A stretch of DNA of 64,000 nt from Schaalia turicensis ACS-279-V-Col4 (GTDB lineage: Bacteria > Actinomycetota > Actinomycetes > Actinomycetales > Actinomycetaceae), in NCBI RefSeq assembly GCF_000296505.1, contig NZ_JH815209.1:314908-378907 (forward strand). Direction: 5' to 3'. The translations under genes were made by a program, and so were the position numbers. Positions 15,499 to 24,736 of this stretch are shown here, in pieces; the stretch's first letter is position 1; every line of letters begins with the position of its first letter. The notes beneath the pieces are model-generated. The model was not told where the DNA came from. It worked only from the letters and a program-made list of their open reading frames with translations, and searched no databases.

Positions 15499-15539
15499 GG
15501 GCGAATGACTTTTCTGGCGCTCAGCGTCGTCATTCGCCC
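15499..15539. terminator. hairpin between YigZ and cysK
   Basis: GGGCGAATGAC at 15499 pairs perfectly with GTCATTCGCCC at 15529-15539. No T-run follows; it could be a terminator for the YigZ gene or a cysK leader structure. Confidence 0.5.
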
Positions 15540-15645
15540 TGGCGCATGAACACATGCGTCGCATACCACGAAATTTTTTTCTGACTTCGCACGTTGTACT
15601 TACCGTGCACTGAATGATCAGTAGTCAAGCTTTTAGGAGACTCTC

Positions 15646-16578
15646 ATGTCGAACATTGCTTCCAACGTTGCAGAACTCATTGGCAACACTCCCCTGGTTC
15701 GTATTAATAAGCTCGCCGGTAAAGGCGTGGACGTCGTCGCCAAAGTTGAAGCATTCAACCCTGCCTCCTCCGTCAAGGACCGCATCGCAGCATCAATCAT
15801 CGACGCAGCAGAAGAATCTGGCGCCTTAAAGCCCGGTGGCACCATCATCGAAGCAACCTCCGGCAACACCGGCATAGCACTGTCAATGGTCGGCGCAGCC
15901 CGTGGCTACAAGGTCGTCATCGTCATGCCGGCCTCCATGTCCATTGAGCGCCGCATCATCGTCCGCGCATTCGGCGCAGAACTCGTTCTGACCGACCCAA
16001 AGGGCGGCGTTTCCGCAGCCGTCGCCGAAGCAGAGCGCATCCGCGACGAGCGCCCCGGCTCAATCATCGCCTCGCAGTTCACCAACCCCGCAAACCCGGC
16101 AATCCACGTTGCCACAACGGGCGAAGAAATCTGGGAAGACACCGACGGCGAAATTGACGTTTTCGTCGCAGGCGTCGGCACCGGAGGCACCATCTCCGGT
16201 GTCGCAAAGACCCTGAAGGCCAAGAACCCGAACATCAAGGTCATCGCAATTCAGCCCGCAGAATCTCCGCTTCTCACCGGTGGCTCTGCTGGCCCGCACG
16301 CAATCCAGGGTCTGATGCCGAACTTCATTCCGGACAACTACGACACTGAGATCATCGACGAGGTCATCTCTGTTGAGAGCGCCGAAGCACTGAAGTTTGC
16401 TCGCCTGGCAGCCGCTGAAGAAGGCCTGCTGGTTGGCATTTCCTCCGGCGCAGCCCTAGCCGGTGCAACCGCTGTTGCAGCTCGCCCTGAATTTGCTGGC
16501 AAGAAAATCGTGACCCTACTTCCTGACACCGGCGAGCGTTACCTCTCGACCGCTCTGTTCGAGGAATACAAGGACTGA
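15646..16578 (+). CDS. cysK: cysteine synthase A (O-acetylserine sulfhydrylase)
   Basis: A PLP enzyme that makes cysteine from O-acetylserine and sulfide. The 310 residues include IGNTPLVRI, the lysine K44 in NPASSVKDRIA, the substrate loop TSGNTGIALS, the PLP phosphate site GVGTGGTISGV and VGISSGAALAGA. AGGAGA lies just before ATG 15646. The next gene, cysE, supplies its substrate and normally forms a regulatory complex with it through a C-terminal Ile; CysE here indeed ends in Ile. A clear terminator separates the two genes, so they are probably transcribed separately. Confidence 0.97.
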   Translation: MSNIASNVAELIGNTPLVRINKLAGKGVDVVAKVEAFNPASSVKDRIAASIIDAAEESGALKPGGTIIEATSGNTGIALSMVGAARGYKVVIVMPASMSIERRIIVRAFGAELVLTDPKGGVSAAVAEAERIRDERPGSIIASQFTNPANPAIHVATTGEEIWEDTDGEIDVFVAGVGTGGTISGVAKTLKAKNPNIKVIAIQPAESPLLTGGSAGPHAIQGLMPNFIPDNYDTEIIDEVISVESAEALKFARLAAAEEGLLVGISSGAALAGATAVAARPEFAGKKIVTLLPDTGERYLSTALFEEYKD

Positions 16579-16624
16579 TGTGCTTCAAGCCGACAGGACG
16601 TCGACAAAGCGAGAAGCTGAAGAG

Positions 16625-16660
16625 AATGCGGGGCGCGGATCATCCCTCGCCCCGCATTTT
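16625..16660 (+). terminator. intrinsic terminator after cysK
   Basis: AATGCGGGGCG pairs perfectly with CGCCCCGCATT at 16648-16658, and the T-run is TTTT within that end. Confidence 0.85.
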
Positions 16661-16759
16661 CCTTAGCCCACATTGCGATTGAGCGCTGAACACGCGCGCT
16701 CAATCGTCCAACCTCGATAGGATCACTTCTGTTCACCGTTACCCCCCAAAGGAACACCC

Positions 16760-17368
16760 ATGGCGATCAACCCGCGCCGCGCGTTCAAGCTTCTCAGGGA
16801 AGATTTACAGACAGCTCGTCATCGCGACCCAGCCGCCCAGTCAAGCGTTGAAGTTGCACTCACATATCCGGGCGTTCACGCACTGTGGGCACACCGCGTT
16901 TCGCATTCCTTGTGGATTCGAGGCGTCAAATTGCCCGCTCGCATGTTGCAGTCGGCAACGCGCGTCATGACAGGTGTTGACATTCACCCCGGCGCCCAGA
17001 TTGGTCGTCGCGTCTTCATCGACCACGCGACGGGCGTTGTTATTGGCGAAACCGCCGAGGTCGGCGAAGATGTCGTCATCTTCCACGGCGTCACCCTGGG
17101 TGGCGTCGCCATGACGCCCGGTAAGCGCCACCCTACCGTCGGCAATCACGTGATGATCGGCGCCGGCGCGAAAGTTCTGGGTCCCATCGAGGTCCACGAC
17201 GGCGCTAAGATCGGCGCGAACGCGGTCGTGGTCAAGGACGTTCCGTGCGGGAACGTTGCGATTGGCGTGCCCGCACGCCTAATCCCGAAGTCCTGCAACG
17301 ACACGAAGGATGACGATCTGATCATCGATCCCGCTTACTTCTTAGAAGAGCCGGAACTCTACATCTGA
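16760..17368 (+). CDS. cysE: serine O-acetyltransferase
   Basis: Acetylates serine with acetyl-CoA, the entry step to cysteine. The 202 residues have the short N-terminal helical domain (YPGVHALWAHRVSHSLW) and a left-handed beta helix of hexapeptide repeats with catalytic GVDIHPGAQIG, IDHATGVVIGETA and FHGVTLGG, then GVPARLI. It is the short EpsC-like type. The C-terminus ends PELYI; a terminal Ile is what inserts into the CysK active site in the known complex. AAAGGAACACCC precedes ATG 16760. Confidence 0.95.
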   Translation: MAINPRRAFKLLREDLQTARHRDPAAQSSVEVALTYPGVHALWAHRVSHSLWIRGVKLPARMLQSATRVMTGVDIHPGAQIGRRVFIDHATGVVIGETAEVGEDVVIFHGVTLGGVAMTPGKRHPTVGNHVMIGAGAKVLGPIEVHDGAKIGANAVVVKDVPCGNVAIGVPARLIPKSCNDTKDDDLIIDPAYFLEEPELYI

Positions 17369-17545
17369 TCCCAGAGGGCCCCCTCCCGGCGTCTCATTCT
17401 GGTTCAGGGCACCGGCGCTACGCAGGTCCCCCGCCTTGTGTGTTTAGCCGGCCTCGTACCCTTATTTGCCCAGCTCAAGCGCACAAGGAGCACACCGGCC
17501 CCCAAAGTCCCACATAGTGTGACCCACACCACGTACACTTGGTTT

Positions 17546-18037
17546 ATGGAACAGCGCACACTTCAAGCACCAGTTGATGCGTTGGCCGATGTCGAACGCC
17601 CCGAGGGTATCGAGATCGCAACGCTCACCCGTTACGACATTCCGATGCTCGCAGCCCTGACCCTGGACGCGTACGGCGAAGAAAACACACCCGAGGCCAT
17701 GCTCGAGATTTCGGAAGAACTCCGCATGACCTTCGAAGGGGCATTCGGTGCGACGACCGAAGATTCTTTCGTTGGCGCATGGGATGGTGGCGCACTGATC
17801 GGCGCCATCGAAGTCGTCAGAGAATCCCCGTGGGATGACGCTCCCGACGGCCCGTTCGTCGTCGATCTTGTCGTCGCCCCGGAATACCGTCGTAAAGGCA
17901 TCGCAACCGCCCTCATCGCAGAGGTCGCACGTCGTTGCCAGGATTGGGGATTCGACGGTCTGTCCTTGACGATCGATTCGCGCCACATGGGGGCCGCCAG
18001 CCTCTACGACGCGCTCGGCTTCACCGACGTCAAATAA
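17546..18037 (+). CDS. GNAT-family N-acetyltransferase
   Basis: 163 residues with an acetyl-CoA-binding GNAT core: GALIGAIEVVRES, VVDLVVAPEYRRKGIATALI (motif A, pyrophosphate loop RRKGIA), LSLTIDSRHMGAASLYDALGF (motif B). The acceptor is unknown. Sequence before ATG 17546 is open but does not align with the fold; the gap from cysE (about 175 bases) holds a GGCCTCGT octamer at 17450 and no other feature. Confidence 0.88.
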   Translation: MEQRTLQAPVDALADVERPEGIEIATLTRYDIPMLAALTLDAYGEENTPEAMLEISEELRMTFEGAFGATTEDSFVGAWDGGALIGAIEVVRESPWDDAPDGPFVVDLVVAPEYRRKGIATALIAEVARRCQDWGFDGLSLTIDSRHMGAASLYDALGFTDVK

Positions 18038-18159
18038 TAGGTTCGCCTACTGTGGCTTCCGCGACCGTTTCTGCCCGCCAGTTTCATGGCAGGCTGGGCG
18101 GTTATTTCACCTTGGTCATTTTCTCCGATTGACCAGGTTCAGCCCGCTTAACCAGCGCC

Positions 18160-19122
18160 TTATCGCTGACAGCTGGGGCACCAGAACAGACGACGGTTCT
18201 GCATGAGCGCTTCGCGGATCGGCGTGCCACAGCGCAGGCAGGGACGCCCGGTTCGGTGGTAGACATACCAGCGTGACGCTTCCTCGTCACCTTCGATCGG
18301 TGGGTTGGGTGCTTCGTCGGGATCCATCGTTTCGAGGCGCCCCGCAGCGAGCCCCCGATTCATGAGGTCGCAGATCAGAACCCAGAGGTCCTTCAGTCGC
18401 TTTTCGGAAATGTTCGCCCCCTTGCGATAGGGCGAAATTCCGGCGAGGAACAGGGCATCCGCACGGTAGATGTTGCCGACGCCGGCGATGATGGACTGGT
18501 CCATAACGATCTCGCCGATATTGCGCTTCTTGGAGTGAGCAACCGACGCGAATCGCTTCGCCGATTCCTTATCGTCGCGCGCTCCATCTTCCAGCGGGTC
18601 AGGACCGAGCTTGGCCTCGGCAACCTGACGTTCTTCGTCGTCGATCAGCTCGCAACGGTTCGGACCGACCAAATCGGCAACCGCGTGGTCGTTGAACATG
18701 CGGAAACGCACCTGACCAACAGGGGCCGGAGGCTCCCAACTTCCAGCTTCAGCCTGACCGTAGCCTTCGCCCCAGCGGGTTTCTGAGTGCCCGTCCCACT
18801 CCCCCTTCGGAACGGGAGCAACGCGATGCGCGACACCGTAGCCTTCATCAACGACAGTCTCATCACCATTGAAGCGCCACCATCCGTACAGGCCCAGGTG
18901 AATATGCATCCAATCCTGGGGCCACGCATCGGGCACTTCGGGCGAAACAAAACCGATAAACATGTGCTTGCCGTGGACACGCACGCACTGAATCAGCTTG
19001 CCGTCGAGTTGCTTAGCTGAAGCGCTGAAACGCCCCTGCGGGGATGAAGCAGACACAGTTCCCCCGACAAAGAGCTCATTGAGCGTCGAAGCAAGACGAC
19101 GGATGGCATCACCTTCAGGCAT
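18160..19122 (-). CDS. DNA glycosylase/AP lyase, Fpg/Nei family (endonuclease VIII type)
   Basis: Removes oxidised bases from DNA and nicks the abasic site. After initiator Met removal, Pro2 and Glu3 of MPEGDAIRR are the catalytic pair, in the Nei-like form. NIGEIVMDQSIIAGVGNIYRADALFLAGISP is the helix-two-turn-helix (given here only as a landmark near the middle of the protein), and the C-terminal zinc finger has CLRCGTPI and CPSC. Length is 320 residues, longer than Fpg because of loops near residues 80-130. AAAGGTC precedes ATG 19122. Which lesion it prefers cannot be read from sequence. Confidence 0.9.
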   Translation of the reverse strand: MPEGDAIRRLASTLNELFVGGTVSASSPQGRFSASAKQLDGKLIQCVRVHGKHMFIGFVSPEVPDAWPQDWMHIHLGLYGWWRFNGDETVVDEGYGVAHRVAPVPKGEWDGHSETRWGEGYGQAEAGSWEPPAPVGQVRFRMFNDHAVADLVGPNRCELIDDEERQVAEAKLGPDPLEDGARDDKESAKRFASVAHSKKRNIGEIVMDQSIIAGVGNIYRADALFLAGISPYRKGANISEKRLKDLWVLICDLMNRGLAAGRLETMDPDEAPNPPIEGDEEASRWYVYHRTGRPCLRCGTPIREALMQNRRLFWCPSCQR

Positions 19123-19282
19123 GAATGACCTTTCATCTGGGATCAAACGATAACTAGGCGGTTGCGGCTGGTAGCAACCCGCTTCATGGTATTACGAAGA
19201 GGTAAAGCTCCAGACTTTTTCGCACGCTACCGTCGCAGGCTATCGCTTCTTGGTGAGCCTCACAGAAGATGCCACTGCTTGA

Positions 19283-19327
19283 TAAAAAAACACCTGCGGC
19301 GCGAAGCTCACCGCTTCGCGCCGCAGG
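19283..19327 (-). terminator. intrinsic terminator after leuS
   Basis: CCTGCGGCGCGAAGC at 19293 and its perfect complement ending 19327, six-base loop, followed on the minus strand by a run of seven T (19283-19289). One of the strongest terminators in the window. Confidence 0.93.
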
Positions 19328-19346
19328 GTTGCCATCACAATCGCGA

Positions 19347-22277
19347 TCAGCGCGGGAGCACCACGTTGACCAGGCTCGGCTTGCGCACGATCACCTTCAG
19401 AGGTTCACGGCCTTCAAGAGCCTTGACGATCGGCGCCTGAGCCAGAGCCTCGGAACGCAGATCCTCTTCACTGATCGACGGCGAGACCTCGAGGCGCGCA
19501 CGAACCTTACCGTTCACCTGAACAATCGCGGTGACACTCTCTTCGACCAGTAGCGATTCGTCAGTGACAACCGGGAAGGGCTCGCGAGCCAGTGACTCAC
19601 CGTGTCCCAGACGCATCCAGAGTTCTTCTGCGATGTGCGGGGCAACAGGGGAAATCATCAGAACCAGGGGTTCGATGGCTTCACGCGGAACCGACTTCAG
19701 GCCGGTCAGGTGGTTGTTGAGGACAATCAGCTTCGAGACCGCAGTGTTCACGCGCATGTTCTCGTATTCGACGGTGACATCGGCAATCGTACGAGCAACC
19801 AGACGCTTCGTCTCAAGATCTGCTTCTTCGTCGGTAACGGTCACTTCACCGGTTTCCTCGTCCAGCGTGTTACGCCAGAGTCGCTGCAAGAAACGCTGCG
19901 AGCCGACGACTGCACGGGTTTCCCACGGACGCGAGACATCCAGCGGCCCCATGGACATTTCGTACACGCGGAACACGTCGGCGCCATAGGCGTCATACAT
20001 TTCGTCCGGGGTGACGATGTTCTTCAGCGACTTGCCCATCTTGCCGTATTCGCGGGTCACCGGCTGACCCTGATAGGTGAAACCTGTTGCCTCGTCGCCT
20101 TCGATTTCGTCGGCGGGCACATACTGTCCACGCTCGTCCTTGAAGGCGTAGGCCTGAACGTACCCCTGGTTGAACAGCGTGTGGTACGGCTCTGCGTCCG
20201 GCACGTGACCCAGGTCGAAGAGAACTTTCTGCCAGAAGCGCGAGTACAGCAGGTGAAGAACCGCGTGCTCAACGCCACCGACGTACAGGTCGGTGCCACC
20301 GGATTTTTTGCCTTCGCGCGGGCCCATCCAGTAGTCGAGGTTCTCAGCCGAAGCCAGCGCCTTGGAGTTCTTCGGATCGGTGTAGCGCATTTCGTACCAG
20401 CATGAACCTGCCCACTGTGGCATCGTGTTGGTTTCGCGACGGTAGTTCTTCGGGCCATCGCCGAGATCCATGGTGACGTTCACCCATTCTTCGCTTCGGC
20501 CAAGTGGCGCTTCCGGCGCGGTGTTCGCGTCGTCAGGGCCGAAAGTGCGCGGCGAGTAATCGGACACCTCGGGAAGCTCAACGGGAAGCTGATCTTCGGG
20601 CAGAGCATGTGGCAGGCCGTCCTCATCCCAGACGATCGGGAAAGGCTCACCCCAGTAGCGCTGGCGAGAGAACAGCCAGTCACGCAGGCGGTAGGTGACG
20701 GTTCCACGGCCGAGGCCCTTGGATTCCAGCCATTCGATCATCGCAGCCTTGGCTTCATCCTTTGCCAGGCCGTTCAGACTGATCTCGTCATTCGCCGAAT
20801 CAACAGCAACGCCGTCGCCGGTGTACGCCGACTCGGTAAAATCGTGGCCGTACGGATCATCAGCTGCGCCGATAGTGCGAACAATGTCGAGCTCGTACTT
20901 GTTCGCGAATTCCCAGTCACGATCGTCATGCGCGGGAACAGCCATGATCGCGCCGGTGCCGTAGCCCCAGAGGACGTAGTCGGCGACGAACACGGGCACC
21001 TTGTGGCCGTTGACGGGGTCAATGCCGTACAGGCCGGTGAAGACGCCGGTCTTCGTGCGTTCTTCGTCGGCGCGTTCGGTTTCCGACTTGCCTGCAGCCT
21101 GGGCGCGGTAGCGGGCAACCGCCTCGCGCGGGGAAGCTGCGCCATCCGTCCATGCGTCCTTCGTGCCTTCAGGCCACGAGGCCGGAACCGTGAGTGCAGC
21201 TTCGTCATCGTCGTTGCCGGCAACCGTGCCACCAAGAATCGGGTGTTCGGGCGCAACAACCATGAAGGTGGCACCAAACAGAGTATCGGGGCGAGTCGTG
21301 TAGACCTCGAGGTTGTCGACGCTTGCGCCGACTTCGCTTGCAACGGGAACGTCAAAGCGGACCGTCGCACCTTCGGAGCGACCGATCCAGTTGCGCTGCA
21401 TCGTACGGACCTTGTCGGGCCAGTCGATCGTGTCAAGGTCGTCTGCCAGGCGCTTGCCGTAAGCGGTAATGCGCATCATCCACTGGCGCAGATTGCGCTT
21501 GAAAACCGGGTAGTTGCCTCGCTCGGAGCGACCTTCGGAGGTGACCTCTTCGTTCGCGAGAACGGTACCCAGGCCCGGGCACCAGTTCACGGGAGCCTCG
21601 GACACATACACCAAACGGAAGTCGTTGACGACCTTCGCCTTTTCGACGGCGTCAAGGTCTGCCCAATTGCGGCCGTCCGGAACTGCAACCTGGCCGTTGG
21701 CAAGCTTCTCTTCGAGCTCAGCGATCGGACGCGCGGCACCGATGGAGCCATCGGGAGCGGTTGCTTCCGGGTCGAACCAGGAGTTGAAGATCTGCAGGAA
21801 GATCCACTGGGTCCAGTGCACGTACTCGGTGTCGGTCGTGGCCAGCGAACGGCGACGATCGTGGGACAAGCCAAGACGACGAAGCTGGCGACGCATATTC
21901 GCGATGTTTTCCTCGGTCGTAATGCGCGGGTGCTGACCGGTCTGCACGGCGTACTGTTCTGCCGGCAGGCCGAAGGCGTCGTAGCCCATTGTGTAGAGGA
22001 CGTTTTCGCCCTGCATACGGCGGAAACGAGCGACCGTGTCGGTGGCGATGTAGCCCAGCGGGTGACCAACATGCAGACCCTTGCCTGACGGGTAGGGGAA
22101 CATGTCAAGAAGGAAGAAGGGCTTCTTTTCCGCTAGAGGCCCTGCGAACTCACCCACCGGGTTGTCTGCGTTAAAGGTTCCTCGTTCGTCCCACCGATCC
22201 TGCCATGCGGTTTCAATCTGACCGGCAAGTTCAGCGGTATAGCGCTGTGCGGGTTCCATGTTGGAAGCCTGGCTCAT
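19347..22277 (-). CDS. leuS: leucyl-tRNA synthetase
   Basis: Charges tRNA-Leu. The 976 residues include the class I HIGH motif as HVGHPLGY (residues 69-76), the editing domain in the middle, and KMSKS as KMGKSLKN near residue 745, with an anticodon-binding domain and the C-terminal extension ending [18 protein letters not shown] precedes ATG 22277. Gly for Ser in KMSKS is a variant also found elsewhere in LeuS. It is followed by a strong terminator and is divergent from the HIT gene. A tRNA-Leu gene lies about 4 kb away. Confidence 0.98.
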   Translation of the reverse strand: MSQASNMEPAQRYTAELAGQIETAWQDRWDERGTFNADNPVGEFAGPLAEKKPFFLLDMFPYPSGKGLHVGHPLGYIATDTVARFRRMQGENVLYTMGYDAFGLPAEQYAVQTGQHPRITTEENIANMRRQLRRLGLSHDRRRSLATTDTEYVHWTQWIFLQIFNSWFDPEATAPDGSIGAARPIAELEEKLANGQVAVPDGRNWADLDAVEKAKVVNDFRLVYVSEAPVNWCPGLGTVLANEEVTSEGRSERGNYPVFKRNLRQWMMRITAYGKRLADDLDTIDWPDKVRTMQRNWIGRSEGATVRFDVPVASEVGASVDNLEVYTTRPDTLFGATFMVVAPEHPILGGTVAGNDDDEAALTVPASWPEGTKDAWTDGAASPREAVARYRAQAAGKSETERADEERTKTGVFTGLYGIDPVNGHKVPVFVADYVLWGYGTGAIMAVPAHDDRDWEFANKYELDIVRTIGAADDPYGHDFTESAYTGDGVAVDSANDEISLNGLAKDEAKAAMIEWLESKGLGRGTVTYRLRDWLFSRQRYWGEPFPIVWDEDGLPHALPEDQLPVELPEVSDYSPRTFGPDDANTAPEAPLGRSEEWVNVTMDLGDGPKNYRRETNTMPQWAGSCWYEMRYTDPKNSKALASAENLDYWMGPREGKKSGGTDLYVGGVEHAVLHLLYSRFWQKVLFDLGHVPDAEPYHTLFNQGYVQAYAFKDERGQYVPADEIEGDEATGFTYQGQPVTREYGKMGKSLKNIVTPDEMYDAYGADVFRVYEMSMGPLDVSRPWETRAVVGSQRFLQRLWRNTLDEETGEVTVTDEEADLETKRLVARTIADVTVEYENMRVNTAVSKLIVLNNHLTGLKSVPREAIEPLVLMISPVAPHIAEELWMRLGHGESLAREPFPVVTDESLLVEESVTAIVQVNGKVRARLEVSPSISEEDLRSEALAQAPIVKALEGREPLKVIVRKPSLVNVVLPR

Positions 22278-22394
22278 CAGGGCCCTCCCCTTGATATTTC
22301 GACATTCTTCGCCGTATCAAGGGTAGACCATTCGCGCGAAAACTCGCCTCCTCATCTCTAGCCACGAAGGTCCTTCTGGGGTGAGAATGGCCTC

Positions 22395-22835
22395 ATGGCT
22401 ACAGTCTTTGAAAACATCATTTCCGGCGTCTGGGCAGGTCGCTTCGTGTGGACCGACGACGAATGCGTTGCATTCGCGACCATCGAGCCCACCTCTCCCG
22501 GCCATGTTCTAGTCGTACCACGTACCCCGTATGAGAAATGGACGGATGCGCCCAGTAACGTCGCCACGCACCTTATGAAAGTCGCGCGAATCATCGGAAT
22601 CGCCCAGGAAAAAGCATTTGGAGTCCCCCGCGCCGGCTTGGTCATCGCAGGTTTCGAGGTCCCTCACACGCACCTTCACGTGATCCCGCTACGCACAGAA
22701 GCTGATGTCCTTCTGTCGAACGCAGTGAAGGCAACGGATGAGGAACTGGACCAGGCAATGACAAAACTCCGCGACGCCCTCTTGTCGCAGGGGCACGGCT
22801 CTCACGTTCCTGAAAGCATGACTTCGCTGGGTTGA
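22395..22835 (+). CDS. HIT-family nucleotide hydrolase/transferase
   Basis: 146 residues. The histidine triad HTHLHVIP (H91, H93, H95) is the active site of this family, which cleaves nucleoside phosphoramidates or acyl-AMPs. IISGVWAGRFVWTDD and PGHVLVVPRT are the preceding conserved blocks of the HINT/bacterial HIT branch. Length is normal. The physiological substrate is unknown. Start ATG 22395 fits the fold. Confidence 0.94.
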   Translation: MATVFENIISGVWAGRFVWTDDECVAFATIEPTSPGHVLVVPRTPYEKWTDAPSNVATHLMKVARIIGIAQEKAFGVPRAGLVIAGFEVPHTHLHVIPLRTEADVLLSNAVKATDEELDQAMTKLRDALLSQGHGSHVPESMTSLG

Positions 22836-22865
22836 TCTCCCAGCTCAAACAACGCTCGATCGTGT

Positions 22866-23645
22866 TTAGTCCTCGAGCGGCGACACCATCACGATCGACG
22901 CAACATCGCCAGCCAAGCGGACGCTTCGACCAGCACCCACGGTGGGAGCGGTCGCTTGGCGTATTTCAAGCGAAACCTGACCGGCCTGGTCAATATCGAC
23001 GATACGGACCAACGCGTCTAGGCCGATGCCCTCACTATCGAGAATACGCAAGAATGCAGAGTCTTCGTCGGACAGGCGGGTGACGCGATACCACTTCCCC
23101 ACCTCAGCGCCAGCAGTTTTCTTCGATGTCGCAATCAACGGGTAAATCACGCGTTCAACCACCGACCCATCCTCGCGCGGGATCAGGTCACCGTGCGGAT
23201 CACGCTCAGGCTTGCCCAGCGCTTCATCGATATGCGCAAGAAGACGATCTGAGATCGCATGTTCCAGAATCTCAGCTTCCTCGTGGACCTCGTCCCACTC
23301 GAAGTTCAGGCGATCATGCAGGTAGGTTTCCAGCAGACGGTGACGACGCACCATTGAGATAGCAAGCGCGCGCCCCGCATCCGTGAAGTGGACTTTCCGA
23401 TAGGGCTCATGCGTGACCAAACCATTCGCCACCAGACGCGATACATTCTCTGACGCGGTCGACGCAACGACTCCCATCGCGCTAGCCAGGTCATTCACGC
23501 TCATGCCGTGCTTTCCGGATTCTTCGCCACCCCACAAAGTCTTCAGATAGTCCTGCGCCATTCGCGACGACGACGCCCATATTGAATCCACCGGCTCTAA
23601 GGTCGAGGAGGTCGAATCAACTGATTTCGGCGTTTTTCCGGTCAT
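22866..23645 (-). CDS. DtxR/MntR-family metal-dependent transcriptional regulator
   Basis: 259 residues: a disordered ~25-residue N-terminus, a winged-helix domain (QDYLKTLW, MSVNDLASAMGVVASTASEN, LVTHEPYRKVHFTDAG), the metal-binding/dimer domain (RRHRLLETYLHDRLNFEWDEVHEEAEILEHAISD) shown here in part, and a C-terminal SH3-like FeoA domain (residues ~185-255). Metal ligands expected of the family, the His/Glu/His pattern in the dimer domain, are present. Whether it senses iron or manganese cannot be decided. GGGGAG precedes ATG 23645. No obvious target gene is adjacent. Confidence 0.9.
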   Translation of the reverse strand: MTGKTPKSVDSTSSTLEPVDSIWASSSRMAQDYLKTLWGGEESGKHGMSVNDLASAMGVVASTASENVSRLVANGLVTHEPYRKVHFTDAGRALAISMVRRHRLLETYLHDRLNFEWDEVHEEAEILEHAISDRLLAHIDEALGKPERDPHGDLIPREDGSVVERVIYPLIATSKKTAGAEVGKWYRVTRLSDEDSAFLRILDSEGIGLDALVRIVDIDQAGQVSLEIRQATAPTVGAGRSVRLAGDVASIVMVSPLED

Positions 23646-23691
23646 ATCGAACTCCCCGAGTGTGGTGTGGTGGTCTTCTCACCTGCTATTT

Positions 23692-23720
23692 TTGCATTGA
23701 TCTGCCCGAAGCGGTAAAGT
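23692..23720 (+). promoter_or_regulatory. candidate sigma70-type promoter of the tRNA-Lys pair
   Basis: TTGCAT, 17 bases, TAAAGT, ending 22 bases before the first tRNA-Lys. Spacing is ideal and both boxes are close to consensus. Confidence 0.6.
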
Positions 23721-23742
23721 TTCATATCGGTCGCACGACCCC

Positions 23743-23815
<73 letters not shown>

Positions 23816-23850
23816 CAACTCTAAAACAGAATACTCTGTGGCAGAGTCCC

Positions 23851-23923
<73 letters not shown>

Positions 23924-23929
23924 CAAACG

Positions 23930-23961
23930 AAAACGGAGCAACCAATCGGTTGCTCCGTTTT
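23930..23961 (+). terminator. intrinsic terminator of the tRNA-Lys pair
   Basis: AAAACGGAGCAACC pairs perfectly with GGTTGCTCCGTTTT across a four-base loop, seven bases after the second tRNA. Confidence 0.93.
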
Positions 23962-24035
23962 GTCGTTGCCTGCCCTGTATGAGTGTTTCTGTCCCTGCGT
24001 CGAGAAGCGATGATGAGACACGGCGATCAAGGAAA

Positions 24036-24090
24036 GACGTATAGGGCGACAATTCCAGCACTAAAAACCGATTCATCGCCTCAGACGACA
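24036..24090. repeat. intergenic repeat element, copy B
   Basis: GACGTATAGGGCGACAATTCC, here starting at 24036, resembles the block at 14158, and TCGCCTCAGACGACA (24076-24090) is identical to 14200-14214. The two blocks have nearly the same spacing in both copies. Confidence 0.55.
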
Positions 24091-24110
24091 AGGCTAGCCA
24101 CACGCACGTA

Positions 24111-24587
24111 TCAGTCGTCCAGACCGAGGTCGCGACGCAGGCGCGCCACATGACCCGTTGCCTTCACGTTGTACTGAGCAAGCGCAACCGTTCCATCCTT
24201 GCCAACAACAACGGTCGAACGAATGATGCCCGTGAAGATACGGCCGTAGTTCTTCTTTTCACCCCACGCGCCCCACGGTTCAAGGATTGCATGCTCAGGA
24301 TCGGAGATCAGCGGGAAGTTAAGTCCCTGCTTCTGAGTGAACTTCTCCAAGGCGGGCATTGTGTCAGCGCTTACGCCCACAACCGTGTACCCAGCTGCCT
24401 TCATTGTGTTCAGGTTGTCACGGAAATCGCAGGCCTGCGTCGTGCACCCAGGGGTCGAGGCCTTCGGATAAAAGTAGACGATAACGCCCTTTTCACTGCC
24501 CGCAAGCAACTCGGTCAGTGAGATCAGTCCCTGCGTAGATTCAGCGGTAAATTCTGGAGCCTTCGCTCCAATTTCAAGTTGAGTCAT
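24111..24587 (-). CDS. bcp: thiol peroxidase, Bcp/PrxQ-type peroxiredoxin
   Basis: Reduces hydrogen peroxide and organic hydroperoxides. In 158 residues, YFYPKASTPGCTTQACDFRD holds the peroxidatic Cys48 and, five residues on, resolving Cys53, the PrxQ arrangement. GVSADTMPALEKF and FPLISDPEHAI follow as expected. The usual LGD-like conserved part near the C-terminus reads FTGIIRSTVVVGKDG. Electrons normally come from thioredoxin. The gene stands alone on the minus strand after the tRNA-Lys pair. Confidence 0.94.
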   Translation of the reverse strand: MTQLEIGAKAPEFTAESTQGLISLTELLAGSEKGVIVYFYPKASTPGCTTQACDFRDNLNTMKAAGYTVVGVSADTMPALEKFTQKQGLNFPLISDPEHAILEPWGAWGEKKNYGRIFTGIIRSTVVVGKDGTVALAQYNVKATGHVARLRRDLGLDD

Positions 24588-24736
24588 GTTGAAAGCATAT
24601 CGACGCCGATAGCGCTGTGCTCGCCGAATCCTGCACTACCCGCGCAATTAAAATGTCCAGAGTAAGAACACCGAGGGCGCGGCCTCGTGCGCCTTGCCTA
24701 GCCTGAATTCATCCCAACTGTATTGAGGAGACCCCC

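Noticed and set aside
20607..22088. 493-codon open frame on the plus strand inside leuS
   Set aside because: Fully antisense to a certain gene; no protein family similarity seen; a by-product of GC-rich codon use.
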